From assembly GCA_024235015.1 (NCBI GenBank), contig JACKNG010000006.1, positions 62,001 to 126,000 on the forward strand: 64,000 bases of DNA, given 5' to 3'. A model generated the notes under the pieces. The model was given only the letters and a program-made list of their open reading frames with translations, was not told where the DNA came from and ran no database searches. The translations under genes were made by a program, and so were the position numbers. The stretch comes from Gammaproteobacteria bacterium (GTDB lineage Bacteria > Pseudomonadota > Gammaproteobacteria > Ga0077536). This document shows, one piece after another, positions 19,749 through 28,047 of this stretch. The first letter of the stretch is position 1. Every line of letters starts with the position of its first letter.

Positions 19749-19892
19749 GCGCGCCGCCAACGCCACCGCGCCCGGCCGCGATGCACCCAGAGCCCTCCCC
19801 AGGCGCGTGGCGGAGCAAAGCGCCGTTGCACGCCGGGACGGGCGTGCGCGTGACGGCGTCAGACCTGTGAACCGGCGCCGGGACCCGGCCGC

Positions 19893-20819
19893 GTGACCCT
19901 CACCGAACTGCGCTACATCGTCGCCGTCGCGCGGCACCGCCATTTCGGCAAGGCCGCCGAAGCCTGTTTCGTCAGCCAGCCCACGCTCAGCGTCGGCGTG
20001 CGCAAGCTCGAAGAAGAGCTCGGCGTGCGGATCTTCGAGCGCAGTCGCAGCGAAGTCATCGTCACGCCGATCGGCGCCACCCTGGTCGCCCGCGCCGAGG
20101 AAGTCCTCGATGCCGCCGAAGCCCTGCGCGAGACGGCCGCAGCCGCCCAGGACCCGCTCGGCAGCGCGCTGCGCCTGGGCGTCATCTACACCGTCGGCCC
20201 GTTTCTCGTCCCCCGCTTGATCTCGGCATTGAAGAAGCGCGCGCCGCAGCTCGGCCTCATCGTGCGCGAAGGCTTCACCGACGAACTCGCCGAGAGCCTC
20301 CGCCACGGCGAACTCGACGCGGTGATCATGTCGCTGCCGTTCCGCGATCCGCGCCTGATCTCGCGCCCCCTGTACGAGGAACCGTTCCACGTCGCCGTAC
20401 CGAAGGACCACCCCCTGGCGCGGCGCAAGCGCATCAAACCCGCCGACCTCGCCGACGAGACCCTGCTCCTGCTCGGCGCGCGCAACTGTTTCCGCGAACA
20501 GGTCGTCGAGATCTGCCCGGCCTGCATCAATCTCGATCGCAAGGGCGACGAAGACATGCAGCGCACGCTCGAAGGCAGCTCGCTGGATACGATCATGCAG
20601 ATGGTGGCTACCGGCGCCGGGGTCACCGTGGTGCCGACGACGATGCCGCTGAACAAGGAACTCGGCCGCCACGTCGTGCTGCGGCCGTTCGCACGCCCGG
20701 TACCCTCGCGCACCATCGCGGTGTTCTATCGCCGCGGCTTTGCCCGCCCGGCGCTGATCAACTGTATCGCCGAGGTGGTGCGCGCGGCGCGCCTCGACGG
20801 CGTCAGTTACAACACCTGA
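19893..20819 (+). CDS. oxyR: Peroxide-sensing LysR-type regulator OxyR
   Basis: OxyR activates antioxidant genes when H2O2 forms a disulfide between two cysteines. The 308-residue protein has the LysR winged helix at the N-terminus (FGKAAEACFVSQPTLSVGVR). In the regulatory domain, the segment LGARNCF...VVEICPAC places cysteines exactly at residues 199 and 208, the numbering of E. coli OxyR. This makes it a genuine redox sensor rather than a generic LysR protein. The start is a GTG. No catalase or peroxiredoxin gene is adjacent; the neighbours are a CbbY-like phosphatase and a DegQ-type protease on the opposite strand. Confidence 0.95.
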   Translation: MTLTELRYIVAVARHRHFGKAAEACFVSQPTLSVGVRKLEEELGVRIFERSRSEVIVTPIGATLVARAEEVLDAAEALRETAAAAQDPLGSALRLGVIYTVGPFLVPRLISALKKRAPQLGLIVREGFTDELAESLRHGELDAVIMSLPFRDPRLISRPLYEEPFHVAVPKDHPLARRKRIKPADLADETLLLLGARNCFREQVVEICPACINLDRKGDEDMQRTLEGSSLDTIMQMVATGAGVTVVPTTMPLNKELGRHVVLRPFARPVPSRTIAVFYRRGFARPALINCIAEVVRAARLDGVSYNT

Positions 20820-20833
20820 GGCGGGCGCCGTGC

Positions 20834-22225
20834 CTACTTGATGACGACGTAGGCGGCCTGTGTGCCGCGATGGACGCTGAGCAGGAGCTGGCCCTGGATG
20901 CCGTCGACGACCTGCACGAAGGCGGCCACCGAGGGCGTCGGCACGCGGTTGACGGAGCTGATGATGTCACCCTTGCGCAGGCCGGCGGCCCAGGCCCGCG
21001 AACCGGGTTCGACACCGTGGATCATGACCCCCGCGATGCGGCCGTAGGCCGGCGAATTCTCGGGTATGTCGCCGACGGTGACATTGGCGAGGCGCTCGTT
21101 GCGGAAGCCGACTTCGCGCCCGGCGAGTTCGTCGCGCGCACCGATCTCGACCTGCGCGCGCTGGCGCCGGCCTTCGCGCACGAACACCACCTCGACCCGG
21201 GCACCGACCCGCGCGAGCCCGATCTGGTTGCGCAGGTCGGCCGCGCTGCCGACCTTGCGGCCATTGAACTCGACGATCACGTCGCCGGGGTGCAGGCCGG
21301 CCGCGGCGGCGGGTGATCCCGGCGCTACGCTGGCCAGTACCGCGCCCTCGCTGACCGGCAGGCCGAAGGCCTCGGCGAGCTCGGCATCGAGATCCTGGAA
21401 TTGCGTGCCCAGGAAGCCGCGCCTGACTTCACCGAAGCTGACCAGCTGCTCCATGACGTCGTGCGCCATGTTGGCCGGGATCGCGAAACCGATGCCGATG
21501 TTGCCGCCGCTCTGCGAGTAGATGGCGGTGTTGATACCGACCAGTTCGCCGCGCAGGTTGACCAGCGCACCGCCCGAGTTGCCGGGATTGATCGACGCGT
21601 CGGTCTGGATGAGATCCTCGTAACCGGTGATGCCGAGCCCCGAGCGCGCCAACGCGCTGATGATGCCCGAGGTCACGGTCTGACCGAGCCCGAACGGGTT
21701 GCCGATGGCGACGACGAAGTCGCCCACGCGCAAGGCATCGGAGTCGGCCAGCTTCACCGCCGTCAACCGTTCCGGCGCAATGCGGATCACGGCGACGTCG
21801 GTGTCCGGGTCGCTGCCGACCAGCTCGGCGGCGAAGTCGCGCCCGTCACGCAGGTTGACGGTGATGGCGTCGGCATTGGCGATGACGTGGTTGTTGGTCA
21901 GGATGAGGCCGCGCGCGGCATCGACGATGACCCCGGAGCCGAGGCTCTGCGTCTTGCGCCGCAGGGGGCGCTCGGGAAAGTTGAAGAAGCGGCGGAAAAA
22001 GGGATCGTTGAACAGCGGGTTGGTACGCAGCTCGACATGCCCCTCGGTGGCGATGTTGACCACCGCCGGGGTGACCTGATCGAGCATCGGCGCGAGGCTC
22101 GGCAGCGGCTGGCCGTCGACGATGGCGGGCAGTGCGGCGACGGCCGCGGTGCTGCCGAACACGCAGGAGAGCAGCAGTACGGCGCCGAGGCGCGCGACGG
22201 CGTGCAGCGATGATTTCATGGGCAT
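20834..22225 (-). CDS. Periplasmic serine protease, DegP/DegQ (HtrA/MucD) family
   Basis: A quality-control protease and chaperone of the periplasm, 463 residues. A signal peptide ends near VAALPA. The trypsin-like domain has His in ILTNNHVIANA, Asp in DPDTDVAVI and Ser in NPGNSGGALVN. It is followed by two PDZ domains, the first with SVAPGSPAAAAGLHPGDVI and the second with VEPGSRAWAAGLRKGDII. The NPLFNDPFFRRFF loop before the catalytic core is typical of DegP/DegQ. Of two near-by ATGs (22225 and 22219) the first is used. It lies just downstream of coq7 on the same strand. DegQ versus MucD cannot be settled without comparison. Confidence 0.92.
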   Translation of the reverse strand: MPMKSSLHAVARLGAVLLLSCVFGSTAAVAALPAIVDGQPLPSLAPMLDQVTPAVVNIATEGHVELRTNPLFNDPFFRRFFNFPERPLRRKTQSLGSGVIVDAARGLILTNNHVIANADAITVNLRDGRDFAAELVGSDPDTDVAVIRIAPERLTAVKLADSDALRVGDFVVAIGNPFGLGQTVTSGIISALARSGLGITGYEDLIQTDASINPGNSGGALVNLRGELVGINTAIYSQSGGNIGIGFAIPANMAHDVMEQLVSFGEVRRGFLGTQFQDLDAELAEAFGLPVSEGAVLASVAPGSPAAAAGLHPGDVIVEFNGRKVGSAADLRNQIGLARVGARVEVVFVREGRRQRAQVEIGARDELAGREVGFRNERLANVTVGDIPENSPAYGRIAGVMIHGVEPGSRAWAAGLRKGDIISSVNRVPTPSVAAFVQVVDGIQGQLLLSVHRGTQAAYVVIK

Positions 22226-22263
22226 GGGATCCGTTGGCGCCCGCAGGCGGGTGGCGTGTGGGT

Positions 22264-22905
22264 TCAAATCCAGTAGGCGAGCGTGGTCATGACGCGCGCC
22301 TGCAGGCGCATCAGCCGGCGCACCGGCCAGGGCAGCGGCAGGGCGCCGCGGGCGCGGGCGTCCTCCGCATGGCGCGCCTCGTCGGCGCGCATCTCCTCGA
22401 CCACCGCACGACTGCGCCGATCGGCGGGCGGCAACTCGTCGAGATGGCCCTCGAGGTGGCGCACCACCTGGCGCTCGGTCTCCTCGACGAAACCCAGGCT
22501 CGCCCGGTCACCGAGGGCCGCGGCGGACATGCCGATGGCCAGCGCCCCGGTGAACCAGAAGGGGTCCAGGCGGCTGGGACGGGCGCCGAGTTCGGCCAGC
22601 CGCGCCTCGCACCAGAACAGGTGGTCGCCCTCCTCGCGAGCGGCCTCGAGCAGGCGTTCGCGCGTCCGCGCGCGGCGCGCCAGCAAGGCCTGGCCGACGT
22701 ACAGCGCCTGCGCGCAGACCTCGCCGGCATGGTTGACCCGCATCAGCCCGGCCGCGTGGCGGCTGGCGGCTGCGTCGAGCGGGCCCGCCTGCTCGACCGT
22801 GGCCGCCGGGTAGGGGCGGCGCTGGCGCAGGGCGCTGCGGGTGGCGGCGCGCAGCACCGTGTCGAGGCGGGTGACGAGGGCGTCGGCGGGCCGGGGACGG
22901 CGCAT
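22264..22905 (-). CDS. coq7: 3-demethoxyubiquinol 3-hydroxylase
   Basis: Coq7 is a membrane-associated diiron monooxygenase that performs the penultimate hydroxylation of ubiquinone. The 213-residue protein carries the diiron ligands in MRVNHAGEVCAQALY, EEGDHLFW (ExxH), FVEETERQ and ADEARHAED (ExxH). The family segment RPSRLDPFWFTGALAIG is present. Its length is typical. It demonstrates that the organism makes ubiquinone, consistent with an aerobic proteobacterium. It is divergent from rplM, with about 140 bp between start codons. Confidence 0.95.
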   Translation of the reverse strand: MRRPRPADALVTRLDTVLRAATRSALRQRRPYPAATVEQAGPLDAAASRHAAGLMRVNHAGEVCAQALYVGQALLARRARTRERLLEAAREEGDHLFWCEARLAELGARPSRLDPFWFTGALAIGMSAAALGDRASLGFVEETERQVVRHLEGHLDELPPADRRSRAVVEEMRADEARHAEDARARGALPLPWPVRRLMRLQARVMTTLAYWI

Positions 22906-22981
22906 CGGCGGTGCTCAGCGGGCCCCGGCCGGAGCGCCTGCGGGACGCCGCGCACGGCCTGCCGCAGTGCGCCATTTCGCA

Positions 22982-23010
22982 TTGACACCCCCCGGCGCTG
23001 TCCTTACCAT
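22982..23010 (+). promoter_or_regulatory. rplM-rpsI promoter
   Basis: A perfect TTGACA (22982-22987) is followed after 17 bases by TACCAT (23005-23010), 34 bases before the rplM ATG. Position and spacing fit a strong sigma-70 promoter for this ribosomal protein operon. Confidence 0.75.
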
Positions 23011-23043
23011 TGCGCGTCTTTTCCCAGCACTTTTGCCCAAACG

Positions 23044-23472
23044 ATGAAAACTTACACTGCGACGCCGTCGACGATCAAACGCGACTGGTACGTGGTCGAC
23101 GCGACGGACCAGGTGCTCGGTCGTCTCGCCAGCGAGATTGCGCGCCGCCTGCGCGGCAAGCACAAGCCGACCTATACCCCGCACATGGATACCGGCGATT
23201 ACATCGTCATCGTCAACGCGGAGAAGATTCGCGTCACGGGCAACAAGGCCCAGGACAAGATGTACCACCGGCACTCCGGTTACATCGGCGGCCTGAAGTC
23301 GATCAACTTCGACAAGCTGCGCGCCAAGTCGCCCGAGACCATCATCGAGCGCGCCGTCAAGGGCATGCTGCCGAAGGGGCCGCTGGGCCGCCAGATGTAC
23401 AGCAAGCTCAAGATCTACGCCGGTCCCGAACATCGCCACACCGCGCAGCAACCGATCCCCCTGGAAATCTGA
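23044..23472 (+). CDS. rplM: Large ribosomal subunit protein uL13
   Basis: An early-assembly protein of the 50S subunit, 142 residues. The family landmarks MKTYTATPSTIKRDWYVVDA, GRLASEIARRLRGKHKPTYTPH, GDYIVIVNA and HSGYIGGLK are all present, and the C-terminus ends GPEHRHTAQQP. It is the first gene of the usual rplM-rpsI pair, with a strong promoter directly upstream and only four bases to the next gene. Confidence 0.99.
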   Translation: MKTYTATPSTIKRDWYVVDATDQVLGRLASEIARRLRGKHKPTYTPHMDTGDYIVIVNAEKIRVTGNKAQDKMYHRHSGYIGGLKSINFDKLRAKSPETIIERAVKGMLPKGPLGRQMYSKLKIYAGPEHRHTAQQPIPLEI

Positions 23473-23476
23473 TCCC

Positions 23477-23869
23477 ATGGCAGCAGACACCCATTACGCC
23501 ACCGGCCGCCGCAAGACTTCGTCCGCGCGCGTGTTCCTGACCCGCGGCAGCGGCAAGATCACCATCAACGGCCGTTCGATCGACGACTACTTCGGCCGCG
23601 AGACCGGGCGCATGGTCGTGCGCCAGCCGCTCCAGACGGTCGACATGGCCGACAACTTCGACATCAACGTCACCGTCGAAGGCGGCGGTGGTACCGGCCA
23701 GGCCGGCGCCATCCGTCACGGCATCACGCGTGCACTGATCGAGTACGACGAGACCCTGCGTCGTCCGCTGCGCCAGGCCGGCTTCGTCACCCGCGACGCA
23801 CGCGAAGTGGAACGCAAGAAGGTCGGCCTGCACAAGGCGCGCAAGCGCCCGCAGTACAGCAAGCGCTGA
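23477..23869 (+). CDS. rpsI: Small ribosomal subunit protein uS9
   Basis: A 30S protein that reaches the P-site tRNA through its basic C-terminal tail, 130 residues. YATGRRKTSSARVFL is at the N-terminus, GGGGTGQAGAIRHGITRAL lies in the middle, and KARKRPQYSKR is the conserved tail. It follows rplM after 4 bp and is certainly co-transcribed with it. Confidence 0.99.
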   Translation: MAADTHYATGRRKTSSARVFLTRGSGKITINGRSIDDYFGRETGRMVVRQPLQTVDMADNFDINVTVEGGGGTGQAGAIRHGITRALIEYDETLRRPLRQAGFVTRDAREVERKKVGLHKARKRPQYSKR

Positions 23870-23884
23870 TCGATTTTCGCTCGA

Positions 23885-23911
23885 CCCGGGGCGTCACGCG
23901 ACGTGCCCGGG
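23885..23911 (+). terminator. Hairpin after rpsI
   Basis: CCCGGG-g-CGTC and GACG-tg-CCCGGG around an ACGC loop form an imperfect stem just after the rpsI stop. There is no T-run, so termination here would need Rho or be partial. Confidence 0.3.
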
Positions 23912-23933
23912 CCGGCGGTGACAGGAGGTCGCC

Positions 23934-24284
23934 GTGGATGCATTGCAGGGATTGCAAGCCTGGACGCGGGCCTGTGGCCTGGCCAGCGATACCTACCGCG
24001 CGATGGGCGCCTGCTCCGACCGGGTTTTTCGCGAACAGGTCACGCGGGCTTCGCTGGCCGTCGCGGCCAGCATCGCCGAAGGTTACGAACGCGGCTCGAG
24101 GCCCCAGTTCGCGCAGTACCTGCGCAGTGCGCGGGGCAGCTGCGCCGAGCTGCGAACCCAGCTCTACATCGCAGCCGACATCGGACTGGTCGAGAACGAC
24201 ACCGCGCACCGCCTGGTCGCCGAGTTGCTCGAACTGTCGAAAACGCTGCAGACGCTCATCAACCGCTGCGAACGGCGACGGTGA
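23934..24284 (+). CDS. Four-helix-bundle protein (23S rRNA intervening-sequence protein family)
   Basis: A 116-residue all-helical protein of the S23/IVP family, which was first noticed in sequences that interrupt 23S rRNA genes but is also common as a free-standing gene. The typical pattern is visible: LQAWTRACGLASDTYRAM, FREQVTRASLAVAASIAEGYERGS, and AQYLRSARGSCAELRTQL. The start is a GTG preceded by AGGAGG. It lies between rpsI and tRNA-Gln and is not within an rRNA gene here. The molecular role of the family is not known. Confidence 0.85.
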   Translation: MDALQGLQAWTRACGLASDTYRAMGACSDRVFREQVTRASLAVAASIAEGYERGSRPQFAQYLRSARGSCAELRTQLYIAADIGLVENDTAHRLVAELLELSKTLQTLINRCERRR

Positions 24285-24361
24285 GCGGGAAGACCCGGAA
24301 AAGCGAGACCGAGGAATTGAACTCGCAGCGCGTAGCTTATAACCTACGGCGCACCATCCCT

Positions 24362-24435
24362 TGGGGGATCGTCTAATGGTAGGACAGCGGACTCTGACTC
24401 CGCCAGTCTAGGTTCGAATCCTAGTCCCCCAGCCA
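24362..24435 (+). tRNA. tRNA-Gln (anticodon CTG)
   Basis: A complete cloverleaf: acceptor strands TGGGGGA / TCCCCCA with the weak U1-A72 first pair characteristic of tRNA-Gln, a D-arm with GGTAGGAC, an anticodon stem GCGGA / TCCGC around CTCTGAC (anticodon CTG), and a T-arm with GGTTCGAATCC. CCA is encoded at 24433-24435. The last 12 bases are also part of the 32-bp palindrome that follows. Confidence 0.95.
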
Positions 24436-24491
24436 CTCCATACAAAAACGGCGCCAAGAGGCGCCGTTTTTGTATGGAGTGGCTGGGGGAC
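24424..24491. repeat. Perfect 32-bp palindrome overlapping the tRNA-Gln 3' end; inner part acts as terminator
   Basis: Arms 24424-24455 and 24460-24491 are perfect inverted copies around an AAGA loop. The inner section AAAAACGGCGCC-AAGA-GGCGCCGTTTTT is a classic bidirectional intrinsic terminator. The outer section reproduces the final 12 bases of the tRNA, including CCA, in reverse orientation. Confidence 0.95.
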
Positions 24492-24828
24492 CGGACAGGA
24501 TGAGAACCTACCGTTCGACAAATTCGCGAAGCGAATTTGGACGCCGACACGCAGTGACGGCGCCCCGCAGGGGCGAGCACGCGCAACAAGCGCGGGCGAG
24601 TCAATCCCAGTCCCCGCCAACGCCTTCGACTCGCCCGAACGACGTCATCGTTCGACTGATTCGCTAAGCGGATCCGGACGCCACAACTCAACCCAATCGT
24701 GTTTGCTGGCAAGGTAGCCGCGGATCCCGACCACATGCCCGGGTCCCATGCTGGACGGACGGTTGCCGTTCCCGGCTCCAGCGGCGGCTGGTGGCAGAAA
24801 CCACCCCGCGGCGCCGGGGTCGATACGC
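24492..24828. other. Non-coding stretch with tRNA-like remnant and small palindromes
   Basis: No gene is seen. Directly after the palindrome, 24498-24511 (AGGATGAGAACCTA) matches the antisense of the tRNA T-arm at 12 of 14 positions. AAATTCGC-gaa-GCGAATTT (24520-24538) is a perfect palindrome. A related copy, ATTCGCTAAGCG followed by GGACGCC, recurs near 24658-24682, while the first is also followed by GGACGCC. Open frames across this area are antisense to the tRNA and are not genes. Confidence 0.6.
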
Positions 24829-26004
24829 TTATAGACGTAACAGGCGTCCGAGATTGTTGCGCTGCATGTCGGAAGAACCACCAACAATCGGCATGCCGAG
24901 CAACTCACGCACATTGCGTTCGATGTCATATTCCCCGCAGAGGCCGTAAGCCCCCATTACTTGCTGACTGGCAAGCGCAATCTCCAACCCGACGTCCGAC
25001 ACGAACAACTTCGCCATGCTGGTCTCAACGGCGCAGTCGAGACCGCGGTTCGCCAACTCGGCAGCGTGGTAGAGCATGTGGCGACAGGCTGACAGGCGCG
25101 TTCGGGCCTCGACCAGCTTGTGCCGTACGGCCTGATGTTTGGCGATGGCGCATCCGAACTGCGTGCGCGACTGCGCGTAAGCCCAGGCCTCAGCAAGCGC
25201 CGCACGCGCGAAGCCGTAGGCCATCGCCGACACCTCGATCTTCTCCACGTCGAGCGCGCGTCCGGCGAGTTGCTGCCAACCCTTATTCCACATTGGCGGG
25301 CCACCCACAATGGCCGAGCGAGGCAAACGCACATCGTCAAAATAGACATCCATGCTTGCCGTATAACGCAGATTAATGTGGTCCAACGGCGCCATGCGGA
25401 CGCCTTCGCCATCGGTAGGCACAAGCACGAAGCTCAGATTCCGGTGACGTTCGTCCGGCGCTCCGGAACGGACCAGGCAGTAGATGTAATCGGCCCAGTC
25501 CGCTCCAGTGCACCACCGCTTGGTGCCATTCAGGGTGATCGTCTCGCCGTCGAGACGGGCCGTGGTCTGCACGGCGGCCAGATCGCCTCCGACATCGGGC
25601 TCGGACAATCCATAGCTGAGGAACAGGTCGCCGCGTACGACGAGCGGCAGCAAATCGGCTCGCTGCTCCTGGGATCCGTTCTCCACAAGGTTCATGCCCG
25701 CGTAGAAAGCAGCATGGATGTAGGGCCCCACCAGTGACGGGCCGCCTTGCGCAAGTTCTTCGATAACTGCGACCGCTGCAGGGATATCTATGCCAACGCC
25801 ACCATAACTCTCGGGAACGGTGAGACCGATGTAACCCATCGCCGCAATTTCAGAGAACAGATCGCGGTCCCAAGTATGTCCACGATCCCATGCCACGCGT
25901 TTTTCCCGCGGCATCTTCTCGGCCACGAATCGACGTAGTTGCCGCCGAATCTCCCGCAGGTGTTCCGCCTCCGTACGTTCGTACCGGTCGTCCATATTCA
26001 TCAT
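24829..26004 (-). CDS. Acyl-CoA dehydrogenase family protein
   Basis: A 391-residue FAD enzyme that probably forms an alpha,beta double bond in an acyl-CoA. The fold is clear from GLTVPESYGGVGID, LSYGLSEPDVGGDLAAVQTTA (FAD/substrate binding), NGTKRWCTGADWADY, the QFGCAIAKHQAVRHKL helix, and the C-terminal GGSSDMQRNNLGRLL. The usual catalytic Glu of the EGTSE motif is replaced by Gly. A Glu at residue 254 (LDVEK) occupies the position used by isovaleryl-CoA dehydrogenase. It precedes no gene of its strand closer than the tRNA region and follows the enoyl-CoA hydratase gene by 18 bp. It belongs to a cassette of lower GC than the flanks. Confidence 0.88.
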   Translation of the reverse strand: MMNMDDRYERTEAEHLREIRRQLRRFVAEKMPREKRVAWDRGHTWDRDLFSEIAAMGYIGLTVPESYGGVGIDIPAAVAVIEELAQGGPSLVGPYIHAAFYAGMNLVENGSQEQRADLLPLVVRGDLFLSYGLSEPDVGGDLAAVQTTARLDGETITLNGTKRWCTGADWADYIYCLVRSGAPDERHRNLSFVLVPTDGEGVRMAPLDHINLRYTASMDVYFDDVRLPRSAIVGGPPMWNKGWQQLAGRALDVEKIEVSAMAYGFARAALAEAWAYAQSRTQFGCAIAKHQAVRHKLVEARTRLSACRHMLYHAAELANRGLDCAVETSMAKLFVSDVGLEIALASQQVMGAYGLCGEYDIERNVRELLGMPIVGGSSDMQRNNLGRLLRL

Positions 26005-26022
26005 CTCTCGGCGCGCCCCAGC

Positions 26023-26835
26023 TCAGCTTCCGGTCAGCCGGGGCGAGCGCTTCTCGCGCGACGCCATTACCGCCTCGCGCCGATCGGCGAGGTGGTTCGA
26101 CGCCGTTTCCCAGCCGACCGAAGCGTCCATCAATTGAGCGGCGAGCGCGCGCAGCGGTACGTTGATCACCGACTTGGTCCAGCGCACCGCCCACCGGGGA
26201 TTCCCAAGCAGTTTCTCCACGACAGCATGCACCGTGGCGTCGAGGTCTTCGTCCTTCACGACGTGGTTCACCAGGCCGAGTTCGGCCGCGCGTCGAGCGG
26301 TCAACATGTCGCCCGTAAGCAACAACTCCTTCGCTCGCGCATAGCCGATCAGCTGCGGCCAGATCAAGGCGCCGCCATCTCCCGCCACGAGTCCGACCTT
26401 GACGTGCGGATCACCGATGACGGCACTCTCGGCGGCAATGATGATGTCGCACAGCAGCGCGATCGTGGCCCCGAGCCCGGCGGCCGCGCCATTCAGCCGA
26501 CAGACCACGGGCTTTTCCATCTCCAGCAGAGAGTTGACGATGTGCTTCGCATCCCAGCCAATTGCACGAAAACGCCCTGGGTCGTCGATCTGCGCTTCGA
26601 ACCAGTCGTAGTCACCGCCCCCGCAAAATGCCCGGCCGCGAGCACTGAGCACCACGAGGTCGCTCGACATGTCTCGCTGCAACGCCGTGAACACGCTTGC
26701 CAGGTCTTCATGCAAAGCTTCGTCAACGCCATTCACCGGGTGCTCCGACGTGATATACGCGTAGAGCACGCGCTCCCGCCGCTCGAATGTGAAACGGCGC
26801 CATGATTCCCGGGTGATGTCGTATTCCTGGCTCAT
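26023..26835 (-). CDS. Enoyl-CoA hydratase/isomerase family protein
   Basis: A 270-residue crotonase-fold enzyme acting on CoA thioesters. The oxyanion-hole motif is RAFCGGGDYDWF, and the second one NGAAAGLGATIALLCDIIIA is typical. The region that normally contributes catalytic glutamates reads GDPHVKVGLVAGDGGALI, so an aspartate replaces the second glutamate; hydratase activity is therefore less certain than isomerase, hydrolase or another crotonase reaction. It lies between the LLM oxidoreductase (24 bp) and the acyl-CoA dehydrogenase (18 bp), forming a three-gene operon. Confidence 0.87.
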   Translation of the reverse strand: MSQEYDITRESWRRFTFERRERVLYAYITSEHPVNGVDEALHEDLASVFTALQRDMSSDLVVLSARGRAFCGGGDYDWFEAQIDDPGRFRAIGWDAKHIVNSLLEMEKPVVCRLNGAAAGLGATIALLCDIIIAAESAVIGDPHVKVGLVAGDGGALIWPQLIGYARAKELLLTGDMLTARRAAELGLVNHVVKDEDLDATVHAVVEKLLGNPRWAVRWTKSVINVPLRALAAQLMDASVGWETASNHLADRREAVMASREKRSPRLTGS

Positions 26836-26859
26836 TCGCGTACTTCCTCTACGCGCCGA

Positions 26860-27942
26860 CTAGCGGAAATGGGGCATGACCAGTTCCGCAAAATCACGGT
26901 AAACCCTGTTTGCCTGGTCGGCAGCGGGGAGGATGTTCAGCTCACGCAGCCCGCTGCGCTCCATGTCGTTGAGCTGCTCGACGATCTCCTCGGGCGTGCC
27001 GACCAGGCAAGAGGCACGAATGGCTTCGGGCGTAACGAAGCGGCGTTCGTCCGGCTGCATGAAAGTGCAATGGCCGTCGTGCAACTGCCGGAAACTGGCG
27101 CGCTCGGGCAGGCTGAAATTCTTTACCCGGTCGAGATAGGCATCCCAGTTGTCCGCGAAATGCGCCGGGATCAATTCGTCTTTCTCGCCCGACTTCTTCC
27201 AGATCTCGTAGAAGAAGTGCAGCTCGCAAGTGACCCATGACCCCACTTCTTCGATGACCCGGTCGTCGGTCAGCTTTTCGCCGGGCCGCAGCACGCAACC
27301 GGCAGTCAACAGGGAGGTGCTGAAATCCGCGCCCAATGTGCGACCGGCCGCCTGGGCACCGGCGTGGATCTGTTCGATCCGGCTTCTCACTTCACCTGGC
27401 TCACGACCCACCGTAACCCAGCCGTCGCCGTAGACACCCGTCGCCTCGCAGGCTTTGGGGCCGTTAGCGGCACAGAAGATCGGGATCCGGTTGTCCAGGT
27501 TGATGTAGTAGCGATCCCGGTGCAGGAACTTGATCTCCCGCTCCTTGCCTCGATAGGTGTAGTTGACCGCCTCGCCATCGAGCAGGCCGCGCACAACGCG
27601 CAGGTATTCACGGAACTCGCGCACCGGCATCGGATCCTGCCCCATGACACGCATCGCCGTGTGCCCGGTACCGATGCCGAGGAATACGCGTCCAGGCGCG
27701 ATCTGATTGATGGTCGCGATCGAATGCGCGGTCACGGGGGCGATACGCGTCCCGGTAATCGCGACCCCCGTTCCAATTTGGATGCGCCGCGTGTTAGCTG
27801 CCGCGAGTGCGAGCGTCGCGTAGCAGTCCGACCAGATCATCTGGGAATCCGGCACCCAGGCGCGGTCGTAACCCAGTTCTTCAGCGTAACGCACCAGGTC
27901 CCAACGACTGATGTGCGGATCGATGGTGACGGCAAATTTCAT
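26860..27942 (-). CDS. LLM-class flavin/F420-dependent oxidoreductase (first of three)
   Basis: A 360-residue TIM-barrel protein of the bacterial luciferase-like superfamily. The family opening ELGYDRAWVPDSQMIWSD, RRIQIGTGVAITGTRIAPVT and GRVFLGIGTGHTAMRVMG segments, and the C-terminal CLVGTPEEIVEQLNDME, are as expected. Members use FMN or F420; which one is not shown by the sequence alone, and no F420 synthesis genes are in the window. It is the first gene of the operon with the enoyl-CoA hydratase and acyl-CoA dehydrogenase. It is divergent from an AraC regulator, which probably controls it. AGGGG precedes the ATG. Confidence 0.85.
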   Translation of the reverse strand: MKFAVTIDPHISRWDLVRYAEELGYDRAWVPDSQMIWSDCYATLALAAANTRRIQIGTGVAITGTRIAPVTAHSIATINQIAPGRVFLGIGTGHTAMRVMGQDPMPVREFREYLRVVRGLLDGEAVNYTYRGKEREIKFLHRDRYYINLDNRIPIFCAANGPKACEATGVYGDGWVTVGREPGEVRSRIEQIHAGAQAAGRTLGADFSTSLLTAGCVLRPGEKLTDDRVIEEVGSWVTCELHFFYEIWKKSGEKDELIPAHFADNWDAYLDRVKNFSLPERASFRQLHDGHCTFMQPDERRFVTPEAIRASCLVGTPEEIVEQLNDMERSGLRELNILPAADQANRVYRDFAELVMPHFR

Positions 27943-28047
27943 GGTGATTCCCCTCTGATTGCGGCGCCCAGCAACTTATGCGACGGTAATTTCCGCAACA
28001 ACTCCCTGCGTGCCATTTTTCTACCATTTGACGCCACCTCCGCCGAC

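Noticed and set aside
24344..24736. Minus-strand open frame covering tRNA-Gln
   Set aside because: It is the antisense of the tRNA and its palindromic copy; such frames are a frequent artefact near tRNA genes.
27364..28047. Long N-terminal extension of the AraC regulator
   Set aside because: The extension runs antisense through the LLM oxidoreductase gene; the regulator domains begin only after the ATG at 28048.
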